54,393 nt of DNA from JBBRYW01 sp038253945 (GTDB lineage: Bacteria; Actinomycetota; Thermoleophilia; Gaiellales; Gaiellaceae), in contig JBBSGR010000016.1 in assembly GCA_038253945.1 (NCBI GenBank), positions 1 through 54,393 of the forward strand, written 5' to 3'. The position numbers were made by a program, and so were the translations under genes. Positions 25,789 through 34,182 of the stretch are shown here, in pieces. The notes under the pieces are model-generated. The model ran no database searches and was not told the DNA's origin. It was given only the letters and a program-made list of their open reading frames with translations. How positions within the stretch are numbered: position 1 is the stretch's first letter; each line of letters opens with the position of its first letter.

Positions 25789-27089
25789 GACCCTCGCTTC
25801 GCCATGCTCCGGCCCTGAACGGAGCCCGGTCCTCCTCCGCCGGTCGGAAAGCAGAAACCGGTTCCCGGGCTCGCCGCGGCCGTTGAGCTCTCGCCGCCGG
25901 AGAAGCACACGATCCCGATCGCGACATCGGCCCCGCTGCTCGAGTTGTGCTCGCTGTCACCGTTGACCCTGGCGAACTGATTGACACTGCAGATGCCGCT
26001 CGATTCGCAGAGGCCGTCGATGCGTGTGAACTGGTCCGCGAACGGCGAGGTCGCGCTCAGCGACGAGCTCTGGTCGAGGTTGAACCTGTCGTTCGGGTTC
26101 ACCGACTGGTTCGAGCAGCATTCCATCGGGCCCGACTGGGACTCGCTGACCGTCGAGTCCTTCGGGGACTTCTGGTCGAGGTCCTCGTGCTGGCGAACGG
26201 CCGCCTCCGAGATGTCGACGCTGTTCTGGGTGACGTGGCCCTCGAGGGTGCTGTCCTGCCTCTGGTTCCCGGTTGCGGTCTTGCCGGTGGCCCTCTCGTC
26301 GGCCTGGACGGTCTGTTCCCCGTGGGCCGAGTTCTTGCCCGAGTCGGAGCTCTGCTGCACCGAGACGTAGATGCTCGGCTTCTGGGTCTGGTCGACCGAA
26401 TCACCGCCTTGCGTGAGGCTCTGGTCGATGCGCTGCTTGCTCTGCACGCTGTTGGAACCCGATCCATTGTGCTGCTCCACTGCCGCTTGCTGCGTCCCCG
26501 TCTGGAGTGCCTGGTCGGTCTGCGTCTGTCGGATCACCTGCTCGATGAACGCCTCGTTCGCCCCGGTCGTGTTCTGCTGGTAGATCGCGCACGACTCCGT
26601 GACGGGGTTCATGGTCGAGCGAATCACGCAGCGGGCGGTGTTCTTCGTCCCGCTCGAGTTGATCTGCACGATCACGCAGTCGGTCGGCGCATTCGTGGTC
26701 GTCGGGAATCCGGGAAACGGAAATGGAGGCTCCGGCGGGAAACCCGGGGGATTCGATCCGCTGGACGCCGGCGTCGCGGTGCACTCGAAGGTGTTCTGGC
26801 CGTTCGAGCTCGGGTTCGCGACCTGCAGCACCCGTGTCGCCTTCGTGCAAATCCAGCCGCTGCCCGGGCAGCTCGGTCCAGCGTAGTTGTGTGCGCCGCG
26901 CTGAACGACCATCCCGACCGTGCTGATGTGCCGCGCGCGAAGGTATTTTCGGATCTGCGGCACGCTCGCGAAACGGATCGGGTGGGCCGCGGCGCCTCGA
27001 CTTGAAGCCGAGCCCGCCCCGGCAGCTCCGACGAGCAGGGCTGACCCCGCGACGGCGGCCAGCAGGATAATCGCGATTCGGCGCTTCAT
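25785..27089 (-). CDS. Secreted Gln/Asn-rich protein with curlin-like repeats
   Basis: 434 residues with a signal peptide (1-25). The mature protein is rich in Q, N, S, T and G. Several segments share the spacing [VIY]-x-Q-x-N-x-[ST]-G-x-x-N-x-[AV]-x-x-x-[QC]: 88-103, 139-154, 169-184, 203-219 and 242-259 (VSVQQSSDSGKNSAHGEQ). This resembles the curlin repeat S-x5-Q-x-G-x-G-N-x-A-x3-Q. Paired cysteines (74/81, 103/138, 154/167, 361/367) could add disulfides. No CsgG-type partner is visible nearby. It converges on the cyclase gene with a 4-bp overlap. A self-assembling surface fibre is a hypothesis. Confidence 0.75.
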   Translation of the reverse strand: MKRRIAIILLAAVAGSALLVGAAGAGSASSRGAAAHPIRFASVPQIRKYLRARHISTVGMVVQRGAHNYAGPSCPGSGWICTKATRVLQVANPSSNGQNTFECTATPASSGSNPPGFPPEPPFPFPGFPTTTNAPTDCVIVQINSSGTKNTARCVIRSTMNPVTESCAIYQQNTTGANEAFIEQVIRQTQTDQALQTGTQQAAVEQHNGSGSNSVQSKQRIDQSLTQGGDSVDQTQKPSIYVSVQQSSDSGKNSAHGEQTVQADERATGKTATGNQRQDSTLEGHVTQNSVDISEAAVRQHEDLDQKSPKDSTVSESQSGPMECCSNQSVNPNDRFNLDQSSSLSATSPFADQFTRIDGLCESSGICSVNQFARVNGDSEHNSSSGADVAIGIVCFSGGESSTAAASPGTGFCFPTGGGGPGSVQGRSMAKRGS

Positions 27090-27329
27090 TTCTCTCCTTG
27101 CTTCGAAGGGGGCGCGTTCGTCGACGCCGCAGAGATCGGAGTCTACGACCCTCTGGCGCCAGGTTCAATGCGAACCCGCCGGCCCGCGAGATGAGGCTAC
27201 TAACCAAAACGACCCGCCCGAGTCTCATCGAGGGAAGCCAAAACTTCGACAGTCGTCGTGGTCGTCGGCCGAGCTCGCTCCTACTTAGCGATCCGGCGAC
27301 CGTGACGCTTCTCTCAGGGGGTTCATCGG

Positions 27330-27869
27330 ATGCGGAGATATCTGCTGCTGTTACTCATCGTGGTCGTCTCCGGCGCAAGCGCCGGGCTCAAGGCGCCGCC
27401 GCAGGCAAAGGCGACCGGGACGGCCTTCGTCCTCCTCGGTCAGATCGACGGCTACCGGAAGGAGACGTGGCGTTGGCAGAGGCTGATGGGTGTCCGCCCA
27501 ATGCCTACCCACTACACGGAACGGCGGGCCGGCGCGGGAAACGCGTACCGAGCCTGGGTCCGGAGACTTTGGCGCCGGCGCGCGGCGGCCACCCGCCGCC
27601 GAGCCGCGAGCCCTCCGCACGCTTCGGCCTGGCGGTGCCTGCAGCGCTACGAGGCGCCCTGGCACGCGGCGACCGGCAACGGCTACTACGGCGGGCTTCA
27701 GATGGACATCGGGTTCCAGGCTCGCTACGGCGCGGACCTGCTCCGCTCCAAGGGGACAGCGAATCGCTGGACGTCGGTCGAGCAGATGTGGGTCGCCGAG
27801 CGGGCCTTTCGCACCGGGCGTGGCTTCTACCCGTGGCCGAACACCGCGCGCACCTGCGGCCTGATCTAG
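27330..27869 (+). CDS. Rpf-like secreted transglycosylase-family protein
   Basis: 179 residues with a signal peptide (1-28). The C-terminal domain (about 100-179) reads WRCLQRYEAPWHAATGNGYYGGLQ in order, with the presumed catalytic Glu in RYE, then GYYGGLQMDIGFQARYG and GFYPWPNTARTCGL. This is the arrangement of resuscitation-promoting-factor/transglycosylase-like domains that cut peptidoglycan. The middle (about 60-98) is Arg/Ala-rich and low complexity. The 240 bp upstream contains no other gene. Confidence 0.78.
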   Translation: MRRYLLLLLIVVVSGASAGLKAPPQAKATGTAFVLLGQIDGYRKETWRWQRLMGVRPMPTHYTERRAGAGNAYRAWVRRLWRRRAAATRRRAASPPHASAWRCLQRYEAPWHAATGNGYYGGLQMDIGFQARYGADLLRSKGTANRWTSVEQMWVAERAFRTGRGFYPWPNTARTCGLI

Positions 27870-27884
27870 CGCCCCTCCAGAAGC

Positions 27885-27912
27885 GCGGGTCCCGGGACGC
27901 GGGTCCCGGGAC
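27885..27912. repeat. Tandem 14-bp repeat with palindromic cores
   Basis: GCGGGTCCCGGGAC occurs twice back to back (27885-27898 and 27899-27912). Each unit holds the palindrome GTCCCGGGAC. It lies between convergent genes and may act as a bidirectional terminator. Confidence 0.6.
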
Positions 27913-27927
27913 CAAGGCTCCGCCGGC

Positions 27928-28311
27928 TCAGGTCGAGAGCAGCCGCTCGAAGAAGGAGCGGTACCGCTGCAGCCCGACGCGGAGATCTTCCGTCGAGACG
28001 TCGCCACCACCGCTCCACTGCGCCTCGAGCGACTCCCGCTCGGAGGCGAACGTCTGGGCGAGGCGCTGCATCAACTCGGCCACGAGCGCGTCGGCCTGCT
28101 CGACCGACTCGCGCGGAGCATCCACGAAGCGCGTCTGAATCGAGCTCCACCGGTCGCGGAAGCTCTCGGTCTCCTCGCCGGGAAGCAGCGACTCGAGGGC
28201 ACCGTCTCCAGCAGCGGCTGCGTCGTCCTCGACGGCCGCCGTCGAGGCGATCTCGGCGGCCTGTGGCTGTGCGATGTCGGCGGTGGTCAGGTTTCGGTTC
28301 TCCTCGGTCAT
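27928..28311 (-). CDS. Hypothetical protein, soluble paralogue of the upstream gene
   Basis: 127 residues. An acidic, Ala-rich N-terminus (1-45) precedes a helical domain with FRDRWSSIQTRFVDAPR (51-67), ADALVAELMQRLAQTF and STEDLRVGLQRYRSFFERLL (106-125). The same pattern recurs in the upstream gene product (RYFDRWRETQARFVDDPG; STEDLRQSLVHYRSLFEQLL), so the genes are tandem duplicates. The ATG overlaps the previous stop (ATGA). No signal or membrane segment is seen here, unlike its partner. Function unknown. Confidence 0.72.
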   Translation of the reverse strand: MTEENRNLTTADIAQPQAAEIASTAAVEDDAAAAGDGALESLLPGEETESFRDRWSSIQTRFVDAPRESVEQADALVAELMQRLAQTFASERESLEAQWSGGGDVSTEDLRVGLQRYRSFFERLLST

Positions 28312-28868
28312 CGACCGGCCTCCACGCGATCGGGCGCACCCGTCTCGAGCAGCTGCTCGAAGAGCGAGCGGTAGTGCACGAGCGACTGGCGCAAGTCCTC
28401 GGTGGATGCCTCTCCGCGCTGACTCGCGAGCGACACACTGTGGGCCGCACGATAGTTCTCGACGATCTGCGGATGATCGACGGAGATATCGGCCGCCCGC
28501 TGCTCGAAGTCGTCCGTCGGGTAGCCGCGCTCGCGCATGACCTCCTGCACGAGACTGTCGGCGTCGCCGACCGCGCTCCCGGGATCGTCGACGAACCGTG
28601 CCTGCGTCTCGCGCCAGCGATCGAAGTAGCGGTCGCGCGCTGCCGGCGTGAGCGGCCGGATGTCGAGCTCCTGACGCCGTTTCTCGCGTTGGGCCAGCTC
28701 CGACTCGGCCTCCCGGCGGCTCCCAGTCTCCTCGACCGTGCGGTCGTATTCCGGCCCGAAGCCCTCCTGCAGGTGCGCGGTGCGGCGCTTTCGCGTGAAG
28801 CTCCATGCGATCAGGCCGAGCACGAGGACGACGACGGCGACGATCACGATCCATACCCAGGTACTCAT
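28308..28868 (-). CDS. Hypothetical membrane-anchored protein, paralogue of downstream gene
   Basis: 186 residues with one N-terminal membrane segment (4-24, VWIVIVAVVVLVLGLIAW), a basic stop-transfer (TRKRR) and a helical domain. The domain has RYFDRWRETQARFVDDPGSA and STEDLRQSLVHYRSLFEQLLE, shared with the overlapping downstream gene. Orientation suggests the helical domain is cytoplasmic. An AGGAGA ribosome site lies before the ATG and a perfect palindrome about 28 bp upstream. The pair may form a membrane-bound/soluble hetero-oligomer; that is inference. Confidence 0.72.
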   Translation of the reverse strand: MSTWVWIVIVAVVVLVLGLIAWSFTRKRRTAHLQEGFGPEYDRTVEETGSRREAESELAQREKRRQELDIRPLTPAARDRYFDRWRETQARFVDDPGSAVGDADSLVQEVMRERGYPTDDFEQRAADISVDHPQIVENYRAAHSVSLASQRGEASTEDLRQSLVHYRSLFEQLLETGAPDRVEAGR

Positions 28869-28895
28869 CTACGTCTCCTCTCCCTGACCCGCTCG

Positions 28896-28911
28896 TTGAC
28901 CCTCGGGTCAA
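28896..28911. promoter_or_regulatory. Perfect palindrome upstream of the paralogous gene pair
   Basis: TTGACCC-TC-GGGTCAA has perfect 7-bp arms, 28 bp before the ATG at 28868. It includes a TTGACC -35-like hexamer. The position fits an operator for a dimeric repressor. Confidence 0.45.
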
Positions 28912-28956
28912 TGTGCCAGGTGGATACCCGCTGATCGAAGCGGTAAACGGGGGGCG

Positions 28957-30408
28957 TCAGCCGAGGTTGGCGCGAAGCAACTCGTTGACCGTGCGAGGAT
29001 CGGCCCTGCCGCCCGTCTCCTTCATCACCTGACCGACGAAGAAGCCGAGCAAGCCCTGCTTGCCGGCTCTGTACGCGGCGACCTGAGCCTCGTTCGCCGC
29101 GAGGACGCGTACGACGATCGGCTCCAGCTGCCCCGGGTCGGCGATCGCAGCATCGGCGAGGTACCGCCCGGCGGCGAATCCTGCGTCCGCGCTGCGCGCC
29201 ACCGCCTCCAGGAAGGCGGCCCGGGGAATCGACGACCGGCCGGCGATCAGCTTGCCGAGCTCGCCCGCACTGACTCTGTCGGCATCGACGTCGGCAACCG
29301 CGAGCTCGTTCATCAGCACGTTCGAGGCCGCCTTCGGCTCGGCACCGGCTGCGACCACGCGCTCGAAGAGCCGAGCCGTGGCAGCGTTGCCGTTCAGCAC
29401 CTCGGCGTCGTAGAAGGGCAGGCCGAACTCCCGCGCGAAGCGGCTGATCCGGGAGCCGGGCGATTCGGGCAGCTCGGCGGCGAGGCGGTCGACCAGATCG
29501 CGCGCAGGCTCGATCGGCACGAGGTCCGGCTCGGGAAAGTAGCGGTAGTCCTGCGCCTCCTCCTTCGAGCGAAGCGGCGGCGCGTCCTCATGGGCGGGGT
29601 CGAAGTGGAGCGTCTCCTGCTCGACCTCTGCCCCGGACTGGTAGATCCCGATCTGCCGTTCGACCTCGCGCGCGATTCCTCGCGCGGCGAAGGCGAAGGA
29701 GTTCATGTTCTTCAGCTCCGTGCGTGTGCGAAGCTCGTCGGAGCCCTGCGGGCGCACGGAGACGTTCACGTCGAAGCGAAGCGACCCCTTCTCCATCTCG
29801 GCGTCCGAGATCCCGAGCTCGACGACGGTCTGCCGCAGCAGCTGCAGAAAGCGTCTCGCGTCGTCCGCCGAGCGCAGATCGGGGCGCGTCACGATCTCGA
29901 CCAGGGGAGTCCCGCCGCGGTTGAAATCGACGAGCGTCCGCGTGGCGCCAGCGATTCGCCCCTCGCTCCCGCCGACGTGAACGTTCTTCGCCGCGTCTTC
30001 CTCGAGGTGGGCCCGGACGATCCCCACCGCGGCATCGCCGTCCGGCCCGGGCACGACGAACCGACCGTTCACGCAGAGCGGCTCGTCGTACTGCGAGATC
30101 TGGTAGCCCTTGGGGAGGTCGGGGTAGAAGTAGGCCTTGCGGTGGAAGAGCGCGCGGGGCGCGATCTCGCAGCCGAGCGCGAGGCCGAGCTTGACGGTCC
30201 ACTCGACGGCGCGGCGGTTCGGCACCGGAAGCGCGCCCGGGTGCGCGAGGCAGACCGGGCAGGTGAGGGCGTTCTCGGCCTCCCCGTAGGCCACGGCGCA
30301 GCGACAGAACATCTTCGTGCGCGTCTTCAAGTGGATATGGATCTCGAGGCCGATCACGGGCTCCCAGGCGATAATTCCGCGCTTGGCTTCGACGGTCGGA
30401 GTCGTCAT
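28957..30408 (-). CDS. gatB: Asp-tRNA(Asn)/Glu-tRNA(Gln) amidotransferase subunit B
   Basis: 483 residues from the ATG giving MTTPTVEAKRGIIAWEPVIGLEIH. It has the GatB opening GLEIHIHLKTRTKMFC, the zinc cysteines in MFCRC...CPVCLAHPG, DLPKGYQISQYDEPL and the C-terminal YqeY-like domain ending GFFVGQVMKETGGRADPRTVNELL. It positions mischarged Glu-tRNA(Gln) or Asp-tRNA(Asn) for amidation with GatA/GatC. It overlaps gatA by 4 bp (ATGA). Confidence 0.97.
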   Translation of the reverse strand: MTTPTVEAKRGIIAWEPVIGLEIHIHLKTRTKMFCRCAVAYGEAENALTCPVCLAHPGALPVPNRRAVEWTVKLGLALGCEIAPRALFHRKAYFYPDLPKGYQISQYDEPLCVNGRFVVPGPDGDAAVGIVRAHLEEDAAKNVHVGGSEGRIAGATRTLVDFNRGGTPLVEIVTRPDLRSADDARRFLQLLRQTVVELGISDAEMEKGSLRFDVNVSVRPQGSDELRTRTELKNMNSFAFAARGIAREVERQIGIYQSGAEVEQETLHFDPAHEDAPPLRSKEEAQDYRYFPEPDLVPIEPARDLVDRLAAELPESPGSRISRFAREFGLPFYDAEVLNGNAATARLFERVVAAGAEPKAASNVLMNELAVADVDADRVSAGELGKLIAGRSSIPRAAFLEAVARSADAGFAAGRYLADAAIADPGQLEPIVVRVLAANEAQVAAYRAGKQGLLGFFVGQVMKETGGRADPRTVNELLRANLG

Positions 30409-31826
30409 ACGATCGCCTCCGCGAGGCGCGGCGGCACGACGTCGAAGCCGAGCGCGCCTTCGAGCGCGTGGCCGGCTCGAAAGAGCGTGTTCTCCGTGAA
30501 CTGCGCGCCGACGAGCTGCAGGCCCACCGGCAGTCCGTCGGAGAGCCCGCACGGCAGCGAGAGGCTGGGCAGGCCGGCCAGGTTCGGCGGAATTGCCAGC
30601 ACGTCCGAGAGATACATGGCGAGCGGGTTGCCGGTCTTCGCGCCGAGGGGGAAGGCGACCGTCGGCGAGGTCGGCGACACGAGCACGTCGAACTGCTCCA
30701 GCGCCTCCGCGAACTCGCGCCGGATCACCGTCCGCACCTTCTGCGCCTGCCCGTAGAAGGCCTCGTAGTAGCCCGCCGACAGCGCGTACGTGCCGATCAT
30801 GATCCGCCGCTTGGGCTCGTCTCCGAAGCCTTCGTCACGCGTCCGCTCGTACATGTCCCGCACGGAGCCGTCCGACTCGGCGCGGAGACCGTAGCGGACG
30901 CCGTCGTAGCGCGCCAGGTTGGACGAGGCCTCCGCGGGAGCGATCACGTAGTAGCACGGCAGGCCGTAATCCACCGACCGGGGCAGGCTGCACTCCCCCA
31001 CCTCCGCGCCCAGCTCGCGGCAGAGCTCGATCGCCCGGCCGACGGCGCCGGCGACCCCTGGCTCGATCCCCTCGACCTCGTTCAGCTCTCTCGGGACGCC
31101 TACCCGCAGGCCGCGCAGATCCTCGGCCTCCGGCAGCTCGACCGCCGCCGGCAGCTCGACCGTCGTCGAGTCGCAAGGGTCGCGGCCGGCGATGACGCGG
31201 TACAGCAGCGCGCAGTCGCGCACCGTCTTCGCGAGCGGACCAACCTGGTCGAGGCTGGAAGCGAACGCGACGATGCCGTAGCGCGAGACCGTCCCGTACG
31301 TTGGCCTCAGGCCGACGATCCCGCACAGAGCGGCGGGCTGCTTGATCGACCCGCCCGTGTCGGAGCCAAGCGCCCAGGGGGCGAGCCCGCCCGCGACCGC
31401 AGCCGCTGAGCCTCCTGACGAGCCGCCCGGGACCCGCTCGGTGTCCCACGGGTTGCGCGTGGGCCCGTACGCCGAGTTCTCCGTCGACGAGCCCATCGCG
31501 AACTCGTCCATATTCGTCTTGCCGAGCAGCGGCAGCCCTGCGTCCTTGCAGCGCGTCGCGACGGTCGCGTCGTACACCGGCCGGTAGCCCTCGAGGATCC
31601 GCGAGCCGGCGGTCGTCTCGATGCCGCGCGTCGAGATCACGTCCTTGAAGGCGACGGGAACACCGTCGCCACCGTCGTATTCGACCGTTCGCAGGTACGC
31701 ATGCAGCGCGCCGTCGCGCTCGCCGATCGCGCTCAGGTAGGCGGCGTGAAGCTCGGCGGCCGAGACCTCTCGTGCGGCGAGGAGCCGCGCTGCCTCCTCC
31801 GCGGTCAGGCGAAGCGTGTCGATCAT
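30405..31826 (-). CDS. gatA: Asp-tRNA(Asn)/Glu-tRNA(Gln) amidotransferase subunit A
   Basis: 473 residues of the amidase-signature family. The catalytic Ser-cisSer-Lys set is visible: Lys in VAFKDVIS, Ser in GGSSGGSAAAVAGG and Ser in GSDTGGSIKQPA. GatA releases ammonia from glutamine and channels it to GatB. Middle gene of gatCAB; its start overlaps the gatC stop and its end overlaps the gatB start, each by four bases. Confidence 0.97.
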   Translation of the reverse strand: MIDTLRLTAEEAARLLAAREVSAAELHAAYLSAIGERDGALHAYLRTVEYDGGDGVPVAFKDVISTRGIETTAGSRILEGYRPVYDATVATRCKDAGLPLLGKTNMDEFAMGSSTENSAYGPTRNPWDTERVPGGSSGGSAAAVAGGLAPWALGSDTGGSIKQPAALCGIVGLRPTYGTVSRYGIVAFASSLDQVGPLAKTVRDCALLYRVIAGRDPCDSTTVELPAAVELPEAEDLRGLRVGVPRELNEVEGIEPGVAGAVGRAIELCRELGAEVGECSLPRSVDYGLPCYYVIAPAEASSNLARYDGVRYGLRAESDGSVRDMYERTRDEGFGDEPKRRIMIGTYALSAGYYEAFYGQAQKVRTVIRREFAEALEQFDVLVSPTSPTVAFPLGAKTGNPLAMYLSDVLAIPPNLAGLPSLSLPCGLSDGLPVGLQLVGAQFTENTLFRAGHALEGALGFDVVPPRLAEAIV

Positions 31827-32104
31827 GCCGGAGGAACCCGGAAGAACGCGCCCTCACGCTCGGGCGCGGTCGAGAGGGCCTCGTCGACCGCGAGCGACGG
31901 CCGCGGGTCGTCCTCGCCCCAGACGTTCGACACCGCGAGCGGGTGTGAGGTCGGCTCGACGCCGGACAGGTCGAGCTCGGCCACCTTGCCGACGGCGTCG
32001 AGGATCGCACTCAGCTCGCCCCCGAAGCGCTCGGCCTCTTCGTCCGTGAGAGCGAGACGGGCCAGCCGCGCGACGTGAAGCACGTCATCCCTCGTAATCG
32101 ACAC
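31823..32104 (-). CDS. gatC: Asp-tRNA(Asn)/Glu-tRNA(Gln) amidotransferase subunit C
   Basis: 93 residues beginning at GTG (MSITRDDVLHVARLARLALTD), the classical GatC N-terminal helix, with LSAILDAVGKVAELDLSGVEP and a C-terminal REGAFFRVPPA tail. It stabilises the GatA-GatB complex. First gene of gatCAB; GGAAGG lies upstream of the start, and a strong terminator of the preceding cold shock gene separates the units. Confidence 0.94.
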   Translation of the reverse strand: MSITRDDVLHVARLARLALTDEEAERFGGELSAILDAVGKVAELDLSGVEPTSHPLAVSNVWGEDDPRPSLAVDEALSTAPEREGAFFRVPPA

Positions 32105-32118
32105 TTCAAATCACATCC

Positions 32119-32154
32119 TTCCAGAAACGAAGCGGGCCCCTGTCCGGGGCCCGC
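32119..32154 (-). terminator. Intrinsic terminator of the cold shock gene
   Basis: On the minus strand GCGGGCCCC-GGACA-GGGGCCCGC (32132-32154) is a perfect 9-bp stem followed by TTCGTTT. It lies 24 bp past the cold shock stop and 27 bp before gatC. Confidence 0.82.
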
Positions 32155-32177
32155 GGTGCAGTTGGTGCGAACTTGGT

Positions 32178-32381
32178 CTAGACCGGTTGAACGTTCGCCG
32201 CCTGCAGGCCCTTGTCGCCCTGCACGATCTCGAACTCGACGCGTTGCCCCTCGGTCAGAGAGCGGTAGCCCTCAGCCGTGATGGCGGAATAGTGGACGAA
32301 GACGTCCTCCGCCCCCTCGCGCTCGATGAATCCGAAACCCTTGTCGTTCGAAAACCACTTGACGGTGCCCTGAGCCACCAA
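32178..32381 (-). CDS. Cold shock protein, CspA family
   Basis: 67 residues, the full OB-fold length. It starts MVAQGTVKWFSNDKGFGFI with RNP1 (KGFGFI) and RNP2 (VFVHYS), and ends in GLQAANVQPV. It binds single-stranded RNA or DNA as an RNA chaperone. GGGAG precedes the ATG, and the 77-bp upstream interval may hold its promoter and 5' UTR. A strong hairpin follows the stop. Confidence 0.96.
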   Translation of the reverse strand: MVAQGTVKWFSNDKGFGFIEREGAEDVFVHYSAITAEGYRSLTEGQRVEFEIVQGDKGLQAANVQPV

Positions 32382-32458
32382 CGTCTCCCTTCATTGCAAC
32401 AACACGACGGCCCGGGCACCGAGCCGCCGACCTTGCCTCCAGCGCGCCGAATGCTATC

Positions 32459-33298
32459 TCACCGGCCTGGGAAGGCAAGCAGGCCGCGCCGGTAGCGCGC
32501 CGCTCGCAAAGTGTTGCGAAGCAACATCGCGATCGTCATCGGACCGACGCCACCGGGGACGGGTGTCAACAGGCCGGCACGCTCGGCGACGTCCGCGTCG
32601 ACATCGCCGACGAGCCCCGCGCCGGTTCTGTTCTGGCCGACGTCGACGACGGCCGCACCGGCACGCACCATGTCGCCCCGGACGAGAGCTGCGCGGCCGG
32701 CTGCCACCACGAGTACGTCGGCGCGCCGCGTGTGCTCCGCCAGATCGCGAGTGCGGGAATGGCAAAGCGTCACCGTCGCGTTCGCCTGCAGCAGGAGATG
32801 CGCGACAGGCTTCCCGACGATGTCGCTGCGACCGATCACCACGGCTTCCGCCCCGCTCAACTCGACCCCGTACTCCTCCAGGAGAGCCATGCTCCCGAGC
32901 GGCGTGGCCGGCACGAGCGTCGGCCGTCCGAGGTAGAGCTGCCCCGCGTTCACCGGGTGGAAGCCGTCCACATCCTTCGCCGGGTCGACGGCTGCGATCA
33001 CCCGGGTCTCGTCGATCTGCGCGGGAAGCGGCAGCTGGGGCAGGATCCCGTCGACGGTCGGGTCCTCGCTCAGGCTGCGGACGAGCTCGAGCAGCTCCTG
33101 CTCGCTCGTGTCCGCAGGCAGCCTGTGATCGAGCGGGGTGATCCCGGCCTTTTGCGCGGCCTCGTGCTTCAAGCCGATGTAGAGATGTGATGCCGGATCG
33201 TCCCCGACGAGGATCGTCGCCAGCCCGACGGGGCCGACCTCCTCGAGCTCGGCGGCGACCTCGGCCCGAATTCGTTCGGAGAGAGCCCTTCCATCCAT
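32459..33298 (-). CDS. folD: Methylenetetrahydrofolate dehydrogenase/cyclohydrolase
   Basis: 279 residues from the second of two adjacent ATGs (MDGRALSERIRAEV). FolD signatures are LYIGLKHEAAQKAGI with the catalytic Lys, GILPQLPLPAQID, and PATPLGSMALLEEYGVELSGAEAVVIGRSDIVGKPVAHLLL in order, then the C-terminal PVPGGVGPMTIAMLLRNT. It interconverts 5,10-methylene- and 10-formyl-THF. The start is 40 bp from a divergent di-iron protein gene. Confidence 0.95.
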   Translation of the reverse strand: MDGRALSERIRAEVAAELEEVGPVGLATILVGDDPASHLYIGLKHEAAQKAGITPLDHRLPADTSEQELLELVRSLSEDPTVDGILPQLPLPAQIDETRVIAAVDPAKDVDGFHPVNAGQLYLGRPTLVPATPLGSMALLEEYGVELSGAEAVVIGRSDIVGKPVAHLLLQANATVTLCHSRTRDLAEHTRRADVLVVAAGRAALVRGDMVRAGAAVVDVGQNRTGAGLVGDVDADVAERAGLLTPVPGGVGPMTIAMLLRNTLRAARYRRGLLAFPGR

Positions 33299-33338
33299 CG
33301 ACGTCGCCACGGCGCGCGAAACGTTAGCCTCTTGACGA

Positions 33339-34160
33339 ATGGAGATGGAGCAGCTCGAGCAACCGGGGGCCGCGGCCGACGACGACACGACCGCCTTTGC
33401 CGCCGTGATGCGCTACTACGAGCTGGCGAAGCGGGCCGAGTGGCAGGTTCGAGATCTTCCGTGGGGCGAGATTCCACCGGTCCCGGAGGCCACCGGCTCG
33501 CCGCAGAAGATGGCCCGCCGCGGCGACATCTGGCGGTCGGTGATCGCGCAGCAGCTCCAGGCCGACGAGCTCGCCGTCGAGATGGCGGCGCAGCTGTTCT
33601 CGGTCGCGCCCGACCCCGAGGCGAAGCTCTACTACACGACCATGGTGCAGGACGAGGCGCGCCACACGGAAGCCTGGCTGAAGCTCGCTCACGAGACGGG
33701 CGGCACGGGGGAGCGCGACCCGCACCTCGACCGGCTCGCGCACATGACGCTCGAGGCGGACACGCTCGAGGAGAAGGTCCTCGTGATGCAGGTCTTCTAC
33801 GAGCGGCTGATCATCCCGCGCTTCCGGATGATCGCCCGTAGCTCGCCCGGGACTCTGCTCGAGGATCTCTGCAACCGGCTCACCGTGGACGACGGGATTC
33901 ACCATCGCGCCGGAGTGGCCTACGAGCGCGTCCTGCTCGCAAGAGCCGACAAGCAGACGAAGCGGCGGCTCGTCGAGGCCGCCAACAGGATGCTCCCGGT
34001 CTTCGTGCAGCATGCGCTGTGGCGCCCGAAGGCGCGCGAGGTGATCGGCCGGCTGATGCGTGAGACGGATCTCAGAATGCTGCGCGAGGACATCGAGACC
34101 GGCGTCCGCAACGCGGAGGCGCTCGGCCTCGACGTGAGCGAGATCAGCCTCAGCTTCTGA
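33339..34160 (+). CDS. Ferritin-like / R2-type di-iron protein
   Basis: 273 residues, all-helical. Candidate di-iron ligands follow the R2/ferritin-like order: Glu in QLQADELAVE (E77 or E81), ExxH in QDEARHTEAW (E106, H109), Glu in VFYERLIIP (E155) and DxxH in VDDGIHHRAG (D185, H188). The last replaces the usual ExxH. This resembles small di-iron oxygenases and reductase-like proteins rather than ribonucleotide reductase itself, as no radical-tyrosine context is clear. It is followed 22 bp later by an HMG-CoA-reductase homologue, so the two may act in one biosynthetic route. Confidence 0.75.
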   Translation: MEMEQLEQPGAAADDDTTAFAAVMRYYELAKRAEWQVRDLPWGEIPPVPEATGSPQKMARRGDIWRSVIAQQLQADELAVEMAAQLFSVAPDPEAKLYYTTMVQDEARHTEAWLKLAHETGGTGERDPHLDRLAHMTLEADTLEEKVLVMQVFYERLIIPRFRMIARSSPGTLLEDLCNRLTVDDGIHHRAGVAYERVLLARADKQTKRRLVEAANRMLPVFVQHALWRPKAREVIGRLMRETDLRMLREDIETGVRNAEALGLDVSEISLSF

Positions 34161-34182
34161 GCGACCGGCAGGCAGACCGCAA

